A stretch of DNA of 64,000 nucleotides from AP-15 sp963785565 (GCA_963785565.1 CAWAVV010000049.1:1-64000), one strand, 5' to 3'; shown: positions 26,235-35,422, counted from the first letter of the stretch. Notes: generated from the sequence alone by a model not told the origin. A program made the numbers and translations.

Positions 26235-27881
26235 TTATGCAGCTTTTGCAGCGGAAGCAGCGGCGGCGCCGCTCGCTGAACGCGCCGCGGCGAGGATCAT
26301 GTCGGCGCCTTTTTCGGCGATCATGATCGTCGCGGCGTTGGTGTTGCCGGACACCACGGTCGGCATGATCGAGGCGTCGATCACCCGCAACCCGTCGATG
26401 CCGTGAACCCGCAATTCGGCGTCGACGACCGCGCGCTCGGGCCCGCCCATCATGCAGGTCGAGGTCGGGTGAAAGGTCGTGCCGGCATTCTTGCGGATGT
26501 GATCGAGCCAGTCCTCGTCGCTCTCGGTGGCCGGACCCGGCATTACCTCGCCGGTGACGTGTGCCGCCATCGCCGGGCTCTGAAACACCTTGCGGGCGAT
26601 CCGCAATCCGGCGATCAGGACGTCCTTGTCCGCCTGGGTCGATAGATAATTGGGCTGGATCGCCGGCGGCATCGCCGGAAATGGCGAGCGAATGCGCAGC
26701 CAGCCGCGGCTTTCCGGCCGGCACGGGATGCAGGTCGCCTGGCAGCCTGGGAAATCGTGCATCTCCTTGCCCGGCTGGACAAAGCTGCCGGCGAGAAACT
26801 GATACTGCACGTCGGGCGAGTCGAGCCCGGGGCGGGTGCGCACGAAGAGGCCGATCGGCGCCGCCCCGGTCATCAGCGCGCCGCGACGCATCAGCGCATA
26901 CTCGATCCCGGCGCGGGTTTGCCGCAGCCAGCTGTGCGAAATCTCGTTCAACGTGTTGGCGTTGCGCACCCGATAGACGAGCCGGGTGTTGACGTGATCC
27001 TGAAGATTTTCGCCGACCCCGGGCAGATCGAGCACGACCGGGATGTCGTGCGCGCGCAGCAATTCGCCCGGTCCGACCCCGGAGAGCTGCAACAGTTGCG
27101 GCGAATTGATCGAGCCGCCGGCCAGCAATACCTCGCGGCGGGCAAGGACGCGGCGCACGACCCCGTCCTGCGCAAATTCGACACCGATCGCGCGCCGGCC
27201 CTCGAACAGCACCCGCTGCGCCAACGCACGGATCACGACGCGCAGATTGGGCCGCTTCAGCGCCGGATGCAGATAGGCGACCGCGGCGCTGCATCGGCGC
27301 ATGTTGCGCACCGTCACCTGCAATGGTCCGACGCCATCCTGCTCGGCGCCGTTGAAATCGGCGTTGCGCTTGTAGCCCGCCTGCTCGGCGGCGGCGATGA
27401 AGGCATCGTGCAATTCGTGCTGCGTGCGCAGATCGGAGACATCGAGCGGGCCGCCGGCGCCGTGATGCGCGTCGGCGCCGCGCTCTTGATTTTCGGACCG
27501 GCGGAAATAAGGCAGCACGTCGTCATACGACCAGCCGGTATTGCCGAGCTGGCGCCACAGATCGAAATCCTGCTTTTGCCCGCGGATGTAGATCAACCCG
27601 TTGATCGAGCTGGAGCCGCCGAGCACCTTGCCGCGCGGCCAGATCATGCGCCGGCCGCCCAGTTCGGCGAGCGGCTCGGTCTCGAATTGCCAGGTGATCT
27701 TGGGGTGGTAGATGTTGCGGTAGAAACCGGCCGGGATGTGGATCCACGGGTTGCGGTCCTTGCCGCCGGCCTCGAGCAGCAGCACACGCGTCCGCCCATC
27801 CGCGCTGAGCCGGTTGGCCAGCACGCACCCGGCCGAGCCGGCGCCGACGATGATGAAATCGAATTCCGCTTCCTGCTGCAT
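26235..27881 (-). CDS. GMC family FAD-dependent oxidoreductase (choline dehydrogenase-like)
   Basis: 548 residues. The ADP-binding motif GAGSAGCVLANRL lies at 13-25, the GMC signature 1 in PRGKVLGGSSSINGLIYIRG (about 82-101), signature 2 in GSINSPQLLQLSGVG (about 256-270), and the catalytic His/Asn in HPTSTCMMG and VSGNTNAATIMIAEKGAD near the end. Members oxidise alcohols to aldehydes with FAD. The close upstream gene on the same strand is a frameshifted exported protein, 11 bases away. The alcohol substrate is not clear. Confidence 0.9.
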   Translation of the reverse strand: MQQEAEFDFIIVGAGSAGCVLANRLSADGRTRVLLLEAGGKDRNPWIHIPAGFYRNIYHPKITWQFETEPLAELGGRRMIWPRGKVLGGSSSINGLIYIRGQKQDFDLWRQLGNTGWSYDDVLPYFRRSENQERGADAHHGAGGPLDVSDLRTQHELHDAFIAAAEQAGYKRNADFNGAEQDGVGPLQVTVRNMRRCSAAVAYLHPALKRPNLRVVIRALAQRVLFEGRRAIGVEFAQDGVVRRVLARREVLLAGGSINSPQLLQLSGVGPGELLRAHDIPVVLDLPGVGENLQDHVNTRLVYRVRNANTLNEISHSWLRQTRAGIEYALMRRGALMTGAAPIGLFVRTRPGLDSPDVQYQFLAGSFVQPGKEMHDFPGCQATCIPCRPESRGWLRIRSPFPAMPPAIQPNYLSTQADKDVLIAGLRIARKVFQSPAMAAHVTGEVMPGPATESDEDWLDHIRKNAGTTFHPTSTCMMGGPERAVVDAELRVHGIDGLRVIDASIMPTVVSGNTNAATIMIAEKGADMILAAARSASGAAAASAAKAA

Positions 27882-27892
27882 CGAGTGGCCTT

Positions 27893-28664
27893 CTACTGTC
27901 CGGCATGGCGCAGATTGCCGACGGGATCATATTGCCGAATCTGCAGCGATCCGAGCGCATAGGCAATGTCCTGGGCTTGGACTCCTGCCAGGTCGGTCCG
28001 GCAGATGCTCGCATGCATCATGTAGATGTAGCCGCCCTGCCACGGTGGCCCCGCCTTTTTTACCGCGACGCATTGATGCTGCCCGTCGGAGAATTCAACC
28101 GACTTGTCTTCGCCGTCGCCGGCTAGATTGTGCCAATTGGCGCCGCGCCGCGTTACTTGATTCATGTCGCGAAAGTCTTCCAGATCGTATCCTGGATAAC
28201 CGCTGACATAGCAATACGCCCCGTGAAACCCTATCGCCGTAAGCTTGTACGGATCGGATATCAACGTATCCGCCTCGATCGAAAGGTTGCCGGCAGTATA
28301 CATCGCAACGTCGAGAGACAAGTCGCAGTTATCGCCACCCTTCGGGTTGGTGATCATGCTGTGTCAGGGCCGGTATCAGCCGATATCCCTGCAGGCATTT
28401 GCCTCCCGTGGCGGCAGCGATCCGGGTCGCGGTACACGGGACCTCGGGGAATTTATCTTCCTCGACGCGATTTCGACCGTTGTAGGGGTTTCGTGCAAAG
28501 GCGTTCCCCGGCTCGCGCAGATAGGGCGGCGACACTACCGGAGCCGGCGCCGTGACGGTGACGTTCGGAAGCGTCAGCGTCGTATTCTGGGCGTGTGCGC
28601 TGACGATAAACGACAGGATCGTCGCCGCTGCGACCGCACCCGCAAGTTTCGAAATCGCCCGCAT
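27893..28664 (-). pseudogene. Exported Cys-containing protein split by a frameshift
   Basis: Two overlapping minus-strand frames appear to be one gene. The 5' frame (from ATG at 28664) gives a signal peptide, SKLAGAVAAATILSFIVSAHAQ, then NTTLTLPNVTVTAPAP, PPYLREPGNAFARNPYNGR, VPCTATRIAA and GKCLQGYRLIP, stopping at 28329. The 3' frame (open from ATG at 28357) continues ITNPKGGDNCDLSLDVAMY, YCYVSGYPGYDLEDFRDMNQVTRRG and RTDLAGVQAQDIAYALGSLQIRQYDP, without a signal peptide. The two overlap by 29 bases. A one-base indel between about 28369 and 28330 would join them into ~250 residues. The family is unnamed to me; two coupled genes is the alternative. Confidence 0.65.
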
Positions 28665-28752
28665 GATCGGTTTCTCCGATCGCAGCTCCGGCACCGGTCT
28701 AGCCTGACGCGGTAGTGTATCCTGCGCGCGCCTTCGTCAGCTGCGCCCCGGT

Positions 28753-29337
28753 TCAGCCGGCGCCCAATTCCGCGCGCAAATCGGTTACCACCTGCTCGCG
28801 GGTGCGGGTCTGCCAGCGGCGCCGGCGGCCGATCGGCTCGTTCTCGATCTCCGGGACGACTTTGCAGGCGACAAAGACCGGGCCCGGCCGCGCCATTATT
28901 CCGGGCAGCTCGCGCTCGAAATCGCCGATCTCGGTAAAGGCGAAGGCGCGTGGGTAGCCGCAGCCGCGCGCGATCATGTCGTAGGCGATGTTGTCGGCAT
29001 TCGGCACCGGCTGGCCCCCGGTCGTCGCATAGACGCCGTTATCGATCAGGAAATGATAGAGGTTCGCCGGGGCTTGCTCGGCGACGGTGGCCAGAATGCC
29101 GAGGCTCATCAGGATGTCGCCCTCGGAATCGAACAGCATGACCTTCTTGTCGGGCCGGGCCAGCGCCAGGCCGAGACCGAGGCCGGCATGGCCGCCCATC
29201 GACGGGTCGCCGAGCTCCACGTCGAGGTTGTGGTTGTCGCTCAAATTGATCCAGTAGCGGCCGCTGCGGCCGGGCACCAGGATCGCGTCGCCGCGGTAGG
29301 GGGCGAAGACCTTCATCATTTCGGCGGTGTGCATCAT
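28753..29337 (-). CDS. ThDP-dependent decarboxylase, beta (ComE-like) subunit
   Basis: 194 residues equivalent to the C-terminal, ThDP-pyrophosphate-binding domain of sulfopyruvate/phosphonopyruvate decarboxylases: LGDPSMGGHAGLGLGLALARPDKKVMLFDSEGDILMSLGILAT and IDNGVYATTGGQ. The usual GDG is here EGD. With the next-upstream gene it would form the two-chain enzyme. Homologues decarboxylate 3-sulfopyruvate or phosphonopyruvate; the substrate here is inferred only as a 2-oxo acid. Confidence 0.84.
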   Translation of the reverse strand: MMHTAEMMKVFAPYRGDAILVPGRSGRYWINLSDNHNLDVELGDPSMGGHAGLGLGLALARPDKKVMLFDSEGDILMSLGILATVAEQAPANLYHFLIDNGVYATTGGQPVPNADNIAYDMIARGCGYPRAFAFTEIGDFERELPGIMARPGPVFVACKVVPEIENEPIGRRRRWQTRTREQVVTDLRAELGAG

Positions 29338-29350
29338 GGCAAGTCGCCCC

Positions 29351-29869
29351 TTACCGGTTGAAGCCGTGGTATTCGTCGCCGACCAGGATCACGACCGGCC
29401 GCTGCGTGCGTTCCGCCTCTGCGAAGGCCACGGCAATGCGCGGTAAGTCGGCGTCGTTCTCGATCAGGTAGTAGTTGATGCCGAATGCCATCAGGAAGCG
29501 CTCGGTATAGACAGCCACCGTGTCCGGCGTGACGCCGTGCCGGGTCCAGCCGCGATAGCCGACCATCAACACGATCGGCACGTTGAGGCTCATCAGCCAG
29601 CCGCGGATCGAATCCCCCAACTCCAGCATCCCGGTGTTCTGAATGAGGATCAGCGGCTTTGCCCCGCCCAACCACAGCCCGGCGGCGATCGAGGAGGCGT
29701 GACCTTCGCGGTTGACGCCGACAAGGCGAATTGCCGGGTCGGCCTTCATCAGCAGATAGAGCCAGTTGGTCTCGCTGTCCGGCAGGTACACGACGTGGGT
29801 AACGCCGTTCTTTTTCATCGCGTCGAGAACCGTTTCCGGGTTCAGCGCCACCGTCGCCGCATCACTCAT
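29351..29869 (-). CDS. ThDP-dependent decarboxylase, alpha (ComD-like) subunit
   Basis: 172 residues from the ATG at 29869 (MSDAATVALNPETVLDAMKKNG). It is the PYR-type domain with the activating Glu in GVNREGHASSIAAGLWLGGAKPLILIQNTGMLELGD and the following VGYRGWTRHG. Splitting of the PYR and PP domains onto adjacent genes 13 bases apart is the arrangement of ComD/ComE in coenzyme M or sulfonate metabolism. No sulfonate transport or phosphonate genes are nearby. Confidence 0.84.
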   Translation of the reverse strand: MSDAATVALNPETVLDAMKKNGVTHVVYLPDSETNWLYLLMKADPAIRLVGVNREGHASSIAAGLWLGGAKPLILIQNTGMLELGDSIRGWLMSLNVPIVLMVGYRGWTRHGVTPDTVAVYTERFLMAFGINYYLIENDADLPRIAVAFAEAERTQRPVVILVGDEYHGFNR

Positions 29870-30081
29870 CAATCGCCTCCACCGCAAGGAACCGAATCAG
29901 CATAGATCGATTTAATGGGCGCTGGGATAGACAAACATGATTGCCCCGTATGCGGCGGAAGTCGGCGAGAGCGACGGTGGCGGGGCGTAGATCACTCGTT
30001 TTTTCGTGAAGGCGCCGGCCGGCTAGCGGATGTCGGCCTCAACTTGTGCGACCCATGCGGGGTGACGCGGATACCTACCGC

Positions 30082-30576
30082 CTAGCCGCCGCCATAGAAG
30101 ATGCTTTGGGCGATTTCGGCGCGCGCGATTTGCGGGAAGATTAGCCGAGCATAAAACGTGTCCCGTCCGGCGCCCATTCCTATTCCGTAAATGGATGCCC
30201 AGCTGCGCAACAACTCGATCTCGACGAATGCCTCCTGTCCTGTAACCAGGGCAACATTAGTCGATTGATTGAAATCCCGACCGTAACTCTCAACTGTAAT
30301 ATGATAGACCCCAGGCTGAACATCTCGATAAAAGGCCCCGCCCAGTTGCGCATAGCCGGCGTAAGCGCCGTTCATCGATACTCGGGTCATGTTGAGCGTT
30401 TCGGACGGAAGATAGACCCGATAGATCCAAAGGCGCGCCTTGCCCGCTGGGATCGGCGGTATCGCAGCCGAGCCCACCAACGGCATTGGCGCACATCCGG
30501 TGAGCGCGGCCAAGCCGATAAGTACCGCGAGCAGCAGCGAGCGGCAGTTTTGGATCGGTGGCAGCCTCAGGGACAT
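30082..30576 (-). CDS. DUF2846-type lipoprotein
   Basis: 164 residues from the ATG at 30576. It has a lipoprotein signal with lipobox LTGC (hydrophobic LLLAVLIGLAALTGC). The mature domain starts PPIPAGKARLWIYRVYLP, typical of DUF2846 proteins, and continues VSMNGAYAGYAQLGGAFYRDVQPGVYHI, a beta-rich fold. It is presumably attached to the inner leaflet of the outer membrane or the periplasmic face. Its role is unknown. It follows the GH15 gene on the same strand, 91 bases on. Confidence 0.82.
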   Translation of the reverse strand: MSLRLPPIQNCRSLLLAVLIGLAALTGCAPMPLVGSAAIPPIPAGKARLWIYRVYLPSETLNMTRVSMNGAYAGYAQLGGAFYRDVQPGVYHITVESYGRDFNQSTNVALVTGQEAFVEIELLRSWASIYGIGMGAGRDTFYARLIFPQIARAEIAQSIFYGGG

Positions 30577-30667
30577 CGTTGCGTGCGCCTCGGGAATTGG
30601 ATCGATCAGGTGAGCCTGATCAATCGGCTCAGGCTCGGCCCGACCGGAAAACAGCGCATTTTGCACT

Positions 30668-32512
30668 CTATGTAGATAGGCCGCGCGACCGAAGAGCGTG
30701 CCCGCGGGATTTGCCGTCGCGGGTGGAGCGCTGCGCCGCCGGGCCCTCGCTGCGAGTCAGGTTGAAGGCGGTGTTGACCAACGCGACATGCGAAAACGCC
30801 TGGGGAAAATTCCCGAGCTGGCGTTTTGCCCGCGGGTCGTATTCCTCCGCCAACAGCCCGACGTCGTTACTGAGCGCCAACAGGCGCTCGAACAGCGCGC
30901 GCGCCTCGTCGATGCGGCCTTGCAGGATGTAGTTGTCGGCGAGCCAAAAACTGCAGGCGAGAAACGCCCCTTCGCCGGGCGGCAGCCCATCGACGCCTTG
31001 GCCGGTGTCGTAGCGCAGCACGAACCCGTCGACGACGAGGCGCTGCTCGATCGCCTTGACCGTGCCGATCATGCGCGGGTCGGTCGGCGGCAGAAAGCCG
31101 ACCAATGGCAACAGCAACAGGCTCGCGTCGAGCGCCTTTGACCCGTAGGCCTGGACAAAGCTGCCGAGCTCGCGGTCGAATGCTTTCGCGCAGACATCAG
31201 CGTGGATTTTGTCGCGGATCTTGCGCCAAGGCTCGGCGCGGGCGCCGCCGTCGAGCCGCTCCGATATCTTGATCGCCCGATCGAAGGCTACCCACGCCAT
31301 CGCCTTTGAGTGGGTGAAGTGCTGCGGCGGCCCGCGCACCTCCCAGATGCCCTCATCGGGCTGATCCCAGATCTCTCCAAATGCCCGAGAACGACACTGC
31401 CGATCGCGCGCCGCGCGGTCGACCGCCGGCAGGCCGTGCAAGAAAGTGTGGTAGAACGCGTCCAAGATCTCGCCATAGATGTCGAGCTGGACCTGGTGTG
31501 CGGCATCATTGCCGATGCGGACCGGGGATGAGCCTTCGTAGCCCGGCAGCCAGGGCACTTCCCACTCGGTCAGCCTTCGCTCGCCGCCAAGCCCATACAT
31601 GATCTGGATCTGGTCGGGGCTGCCGGCGACCGCGCGAAACAGCCAGTCGCGCCATGCCCGCGCCTCGTCGGAGTACCCGGCATTCATCAATGCCAACAAG
31701 GTGAAGGTGGCGTCACGCAGCCAGCAGTAGCGATAATCCCAGTTGCGGGCGCCGCCGAGCTGCTCGGGCAGCGAGGCCGTCGGCGCTGCGACGATGCCGC
31801 CGGTCGGCGCAAACGTCAGGCCTTTCAGAACGACCAGTGAACGCTTGACGGTATCGGTCCACGGCCCCGCCGGGGCGCATCGGTCGGACCACTGCCGCCA
31901 GAAGGCGAGCGCATTGTGCAAGGCCCGTTCGGCATCGACCGGCCGCGGCGGCGGTTGGTGCGACGGGCCATAGGTCAGCACGAACGGGATCGTCTCGCCG
32001 GCGCCGACCTCGAACTCGCCAACGGTCTTGAGGTCCTCGCCGCGCAACGGCACCGGCGTGCGCAGCACGACCCGCTCCGGCCCGCCGATCGCCGAAATGC
32101 CGCCGTCGGAGAGCTGCTCGACCCAGGGCACCAGCGCGCCGTAGTCGAAACGCAGGATGAACTCGACGCCCATGACGACACGCCCGCGCAGGCCGCGCAC
32201 CAGCCGCACCAGGTCCAGCGGTCCATGCCGCGGCCGGAAAAAGTCGATCAGCTCGACCGCGCCCTCTGCCGTCTCGAACGTCGTCGCCAGCACCAGCGAG
32301 CCATCGAGATAGCGGCGCTCGACCTTGGCGTCCGGATCGTTCGGCGCGATCAGCCAGCGGCCATGCTGGGGCTCGCCGAGCAGCGCGGCAAAGCAGGCGG
32401 GGGAGTCGAAGCGCGGCAGGCACAGCCAGTCGATAGAACCGTTGCGCCCGACCAGCGCCGCCGTCGCGCAATCGCCGATCAGCGCGTAATCCTCGATCCG
32501 CAAATTCGCCAT
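30668..32512 (-). CDS. Glycoside hydrolase family 15 protein (glucoamylase/trehalase-like)
   Basis: 614 residues from the ATG at 32512 (MANLRIEDYALIGDCATAALV, the usual GH15 opening). The beta-sandwich N-domain is followed by the (alpha/alpha)6 barrel: NWDYRYCWLRDATFTL, WLPGYEGSSPVRIGN, DEGIWEVRG (general acid Glu) and GLLAEEYDP (general base Glu). Family members release glucose from alpha-glucans or split trehalose. There is no signal peptide, so it acts in the cytoplasm, perhaps on trehalose or glycogen. No trehalose synthesis gene is nearby. Confidence 0.9.
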   Translation of the reverse strand: MANLRIEDYALIGDCATAALVGRNGSIDWLCLPRFDSPACFAALLGEPQHGRWLIAPNDPDAKVERRYLDGSLVLATTFETAEGAVELIDFFRPRHGPLDLVRLVRGLRGRVVMGVEFILRFDYGALVPWVEQLSDGGISAIGGPERVVLRTPVPLRGEDLKTVGEFEVGAGETIPFVLTYGPSHQPPPRPVDAERALHNALAFWRQWSDRCAPAGPWTDTVKRSLVVLKGLTFAPTGGIVAAPTASLPEQLGGARNWDYRYCWLRDATFTLLALMNAGYSDEARAWRDWLFRAVAGSPDQIQIMYGLGGERRLTEWEVPWLPGYEGSSPVRIGNDAAHQVQLDIYGEILDAFYHTFLHGLPAVDRAARDRQCRSRAFGEIWDQPDEGIWEVRGPPQHFTHSKAMAWVAFDRAIKISERLDGGARAEPWRKIRDKIHADVCAKAFDRELGSFVQAYGSKALDASLLLLPLVGFLPPTDPRMIGTVKAIEQRLVVDGFVLRYDTGQGVDGLPPGEGAFLACSFWLADNYILQGRIDEARALFERLLALSNDVGLLAEEYDPRAKRQLGNFPQAFSHVALVNTAFNLTRSEGPAAQRSTRDGKSRGHALRSRGLST

Positions 32513-32899
32513 TCGCAAATCCCCTGAGCGGCGCCCTTCGCACCGACAATGCTGATGCTGAAACAACGCTGCAATGCCTACCGCCGTCTAGGCCCGTGAA
32601 AAGAAACAGGGAGGGTCGGAACAGCTCATCGCGTTTTCAGCCCCGATTCGGGCGCTAAGGTCTGCGCTCGGCCACGACCACCGGTGCGGCGGGGCGCGGT
32701 TTCGGTTCCCGCCGCCCTTGGATTGATCCTTCGGGATAATGTTCGAATATGATTGGCGTCAATTCAGCGTCTTAGTACGAGGCAAATTTGACCGGAGCGA
32801 CGCCTCGCCTATCGGGAGGTTGTCGAAGTAGGCGAGACGCCCTACCTGCTTCGGAAAAATGACGGCCCGCGGCAAGATACGAGCCAGGAGACCAGAGGA
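32513..32899. other. Divergent intergenic region with a weak hairpin
   Basis: About 390 bases between GH15 (minus) and the HpnM-like gene (plus). An imperfect inverted repeat lies near 32801-32841 (CGCCTCGCCTA against TAGGCGAGACG). No gene or known RNA motif is seen. Promoters for both sides are expected here. Confidence 0.45.
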
Positions 32900-33538
32900 A
32901 TGACGATCCCGACCCGGCGAGCCCGGACAAGTAAGGCCGTCGCGCTGTTCCTGGCGCTGATCGGCTGCATTTTCGTCAGCAGCGCCGACGCCCTTCCCGC
33001 CAACCCGCAGGACAGCGTGCGCAACTTTTACGATGTCTTGCTCTCGACGATGAAAAATGGCCGGACCCTCGGGCAGAGCGGGCGCTATGCGGCATTGGCT
33101 CCGGTCGTCAGCGGGGTGTTCGACATGCCGTTCATGGCGCGGCTCGCCGTCGGCCCGTCCTGGGCGACCCTGACCCCAACCGAGCAGCGGCAGCTGATCG
33201 TCGCGTTCGGGCGCTATGTCTCAGCAACCTACGCCTCTCGGTTCGACAGCTATTCCGGCCAGCGGCTCGAGGTTACCGGCGACCAGCCCTACGGCGGCGA
33301 CGTCATCGTCAAGACCGAGATCGTTGAATCCGGCAACGATCCGGTAACCATCAACTACTTGATGCGCCAAAACGGCGGTCTATGGCAGATTTCCGATGTC
33401 TACCTCGACGGCACGATCAGCCAACTGGCGACGCAGCGCTCGGAATTCCAATCGATCCTGCAACGCAAGGGCTTTGACGGCTTGATCGCGGCGTTGAACC
33501 ATAAAGTCGATCTGCTGACGAGCAACACGGTGGAATAG
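32900..33538 (+). CDS. MlaC/Ttg2D-like exported protein, HpnM type
   Basis: 212 residues with a signal peptide (SKAVALFLALIGCIFVSSADA). The MlaC core is clear: VRNFYDVLLSTMKNG, VSGVFDMPFMARLAVGPSWATLTPTEQRQLIVAFGRYVSATYASRFDSYSG, IVKTEIVESGNDPVTINYLMRQNGGLWQISDVYLDGTISQLATQRSEF. MlaC carries phospholipids across the periplasm; the HpnM branch is tied to hopanoid genes. No other mla or hpn gene is near, so it is an orphan. It is followed 24 bases later by an aldo/keto reductase. Confidence 0.85.
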   Translation: MTIPTRRARTSKAVALFLALIGCIFVSSADALPANPQDSVRNFYDVLLSTMKNGRTLGQSGRYAALAPVVSGVFDMPFMARLAVGPSWATLTPTEQRQLIVAFGRYVSATYASRFDSYSGQRLEVTGDQPYGGDVIVKTEIVESGNDPVTINYLMRQNGGLWQISDVYLDGTISQLATQRSEFQSILQRKGFDGLIAALNHKVDLLTSNTVE

Positions 33539-33562
33539 CGGCAGCGGATAGGGAGGGCGATC

Positions 33563-34426
33563 ATGCCGGCGGAAAATGTCCCCACCGGACTGCCGATGAC
33601 CCTGACTCTGGGCGGCGGGCCGACCGTCGGCCGTCTCGGTTTCGGTGCGATGCGGGTGACGGGACCGGGGGCGTGGGGACCGCCGCGCGACGAGAGCGGG
33701 GCGGTCGCTTTGCTCCGCCGGGTCGTCGACCAGGGCGTCAATTTTATCGACACCGCGGATTCTTATGGACCTGGTGTCAGCGAGAGCCTGATCGCCAAGG
33801 CGCTCTACCCGTATCCGGCGGGGCTGGTGATCGCGACCAAGAGCGGCCTCTTGCGACCCGGTCCCGACCGGTGGACGACCGATTGCCGCCCGGAGCATTT
33901 GCGCCGTGCCTGCGCCGACAGCCTGCGCCGGCTGCGGCTCGACCGCATCGAGCTCTATCAGCTGCATGCGGTCGATCGCCGGGTGCCGATCGAGGAATCC
34001 ATCAGGGCGCTGGTCGATCTGCAAGCCGAGGGTAAGATCGGCCATATCGGGCTGTCGAACGTGTCGGCGGCCGAATTGGCCCGCGCGCAACGGCTGACGA
34101 CGATCGTCTCGGTGCAGAATCACTACAATCTGCGGGATCGGTCGGATGACCGGCTTGTCGATCAGTGCGCCGCCGCGGGCATCGCCTTCATCCCGTGGTA
34201 TCCGCTGGCCGCCGGCCGGCTCGCCGCTCCCGGCTCGGCATTGGCCCGGATTGCCGCACAGCATCACGCGACCCCGGCTCAGGTCGCGCTGTCGTGGCTG
34301 CTTCACCGCTCGCCCGCGATATTGCCGATCCCCGGGACCTCGTCGATCGCCCATTTCGACGAAAATCTCGCGGCCGCCGCACTGCGCCTGACCCCCGAGG
34401 AGTTTCGCGCGCTCGCCGCCAGTTAA
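33563..34426 (+). CDS. Aldo/keto reductase
   Basis: 287 residues, TIM-barrel AKR. The expected motifs are present: GFGAMRVTGPGAWG, NFIDTADSYGPGVSE (catalytic Asp and Tyr), VIATKSG (catalytic Lys), and ELYQLHAVD (His), followed by VQNHYNLRDR and the NADPH-binding ALSWLLHRSPAILPIPGTSS. It reduces aldehydes or ketones with NADPH; the substrate is unknown. GGGAGG precedes the ATG. Confidence 0.9.
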   Translation: MPAENVPTGLPMTLTLGGGPTVGRLGFGAMRVTGPGAWGPPRDESGAVALLRRVVDQGVNFIDTADSYGPGVSESLIAKALYPYPAGLVIATKSGLLRPGPDRWTTDCRPEHLRRACADSLRRLRLDRIELYQLHAVDRRVPIEESIRALVDLQAEGKIGHIGLSNVSAAELARAQRLTTIVSVQNHYNLRDRSDDRLVDQCAAAGIAFIPWYPLAAGRLAAPGSALARIAAQHHATPAQVALSWLLHRSPAILPIPGTSSIAHFDENLAAAALRLTPEEFRALAAS

Positions 34427-34577
34427 ACTTCGCAATGGTCGAGCCTGCTTGGTCGAATGCGAACGCCGCCAAATTTGAGCGGCAGTCGCGAAATCGTCCT
34501 GCCCTTTAACGGTAACTTAACCACGCACCGCCAACCTTTGGCAGCTCAGTGGAGCTACATCGGTAAGGCAGGCGGCA

Positions 34578-35120
34578 ATGGCTTATCACCTACCCAGGCG
34601 GCGCGGCGAGATTGCCGTGGCACTGGCCGCGCTCTTCGCCGTTTTGGCGCCGATCGGGTCAGTCGCGGGACCCGCCAAGTACGAGGTCACCTACACTGCG
34701 TCGAATGGCGACGCCGCGGACGTGATCCTTACCTTGGGCAATCCGGCCGGCGGCGGCTATTTCAACGTTGCTGCAGCGAGCGGCATCTGGGACGGCGATC
34801 CAATCACCGCCCTTGTCCCGGTGAACGGATATGCCGGCAACGACAACCTGTTTTCGCCCGAGGGGACCTACTTCACGTTCCCCGGCGTCTCGTTTGCAGC
34901 CGGAGGCATCGACCTCAATCTCGCCAACGACCTTCCGGGCATCCCCTATACCGAGGATCGGAGCGACAGCGATCCGTCGGGCTACCCGCAATTCGCATTG
35001 ACCAGCCTCGATCCGAGCGCGATCTCAGAGCCGGCCTCGTTCGCTCTTCTGGGGACGGCCCTGGTTTGCCTCGGCCTGTTGCGCCGGTCCTGGACCGCGC
35101 GGCCGGCAGCGTCGAGTTGA
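34578..35120 (+). CDS. PEP-CTERM sorting-domain exported protein
   Basis: 180 residues: an N-terminal signal (IAVALAALFAVLAPIGSVAG), a beta-rich body (YEVTYTASNGDAADVILTLGNP...), and a C-terminal tripartite sorting signal with SEPASF, a hydrophobic helix (ALLGTALVCLGLL) and a basic end (RRSW). Such proteins are cut and attached or released by an exosortase (EpsH/XrtA) and are linked to exopolysaccharide. No exosortase gene is in the window. SEPA replaces the canonical xPEP core, as in many members. Confidence 0.82.
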   Translation: MAYHLPRRRGEIAVALAALFAVLAPIGSVAGPAKYEVTYTASNGDAADVILTLGNPAGGGYFNVAAASGIWDGDPITALVPVNGYAGNDNLFSPEGTYFTFPGVSFAAGGIDLNLANDLPGIPYTEDRSDSDPSGYPQFALTSLDPSAISEPASFALLGTALVCLGLLRRSWTARPAASS

Positions 35121-35151
35121 TACCCGCCGCCGACGAGGCTGTATCGCCTGC

Positions 35152-35400
35152 TCAGCCGCCGCCGATCTTTGGGATAAGATAGATTTCGCTGTCGGCGGCG
35201 AGCGGCGCCAAATAGGCGTCCTGGTAGATCTCGCCATTGATCGCCACGGCCATCCCCTCTTCGACTTGACGGCCGAGGCCGGGGAAACGGCGATCGAGCT
35301 CAAGGATCAGGCGGCGGAAGTTGTTTGCCTCCACGTCGAACTCGGAGAGCCCGCCGGTGAACCGGCGGGCCGCCGAGCCTGAAATCACGACGTGCGGCAT
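35152..35400 (-). CDS. MoaD/ThiS-like ubiquitin-fold protein
   Basis: 82 residues with the beta-grasp pattern (FDVEANNFRRLILELDRRFPGLG, MAVAINGEIYQDAYLAPLAADSEIYLIPKIGGG) and a C-terminal Gly-Gly ending, the tail that E1-like enzymes adenylate and thiocarboxylate. MoaD carries sulfur for molybdopterin, ThiS for thiazole. Here it is the last gene of a Mo-hydroxylase operon, so a role in cofactor sulfur supply for that enzyme is plausible but unproven. No MoaE partner is adjacent. Confidence 0.82.
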   Translation of the reverse strand: MPHVVISGSAARRFTGGLSEFDVEANNFRRLILELDRRFPGLGRQVEEGMAVAINGEIYQDAYLAPLAADSEIYLIPKIGGG

Positions 35401-35422
35401 GTCAGCGCCTCCGTCCCTGATA

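Noticed and set aside
29951..30030. TTTTTT run near 30000 as a terminator
   Set aside because: No stable G+C hairpin directly precedes the T run on either strand.
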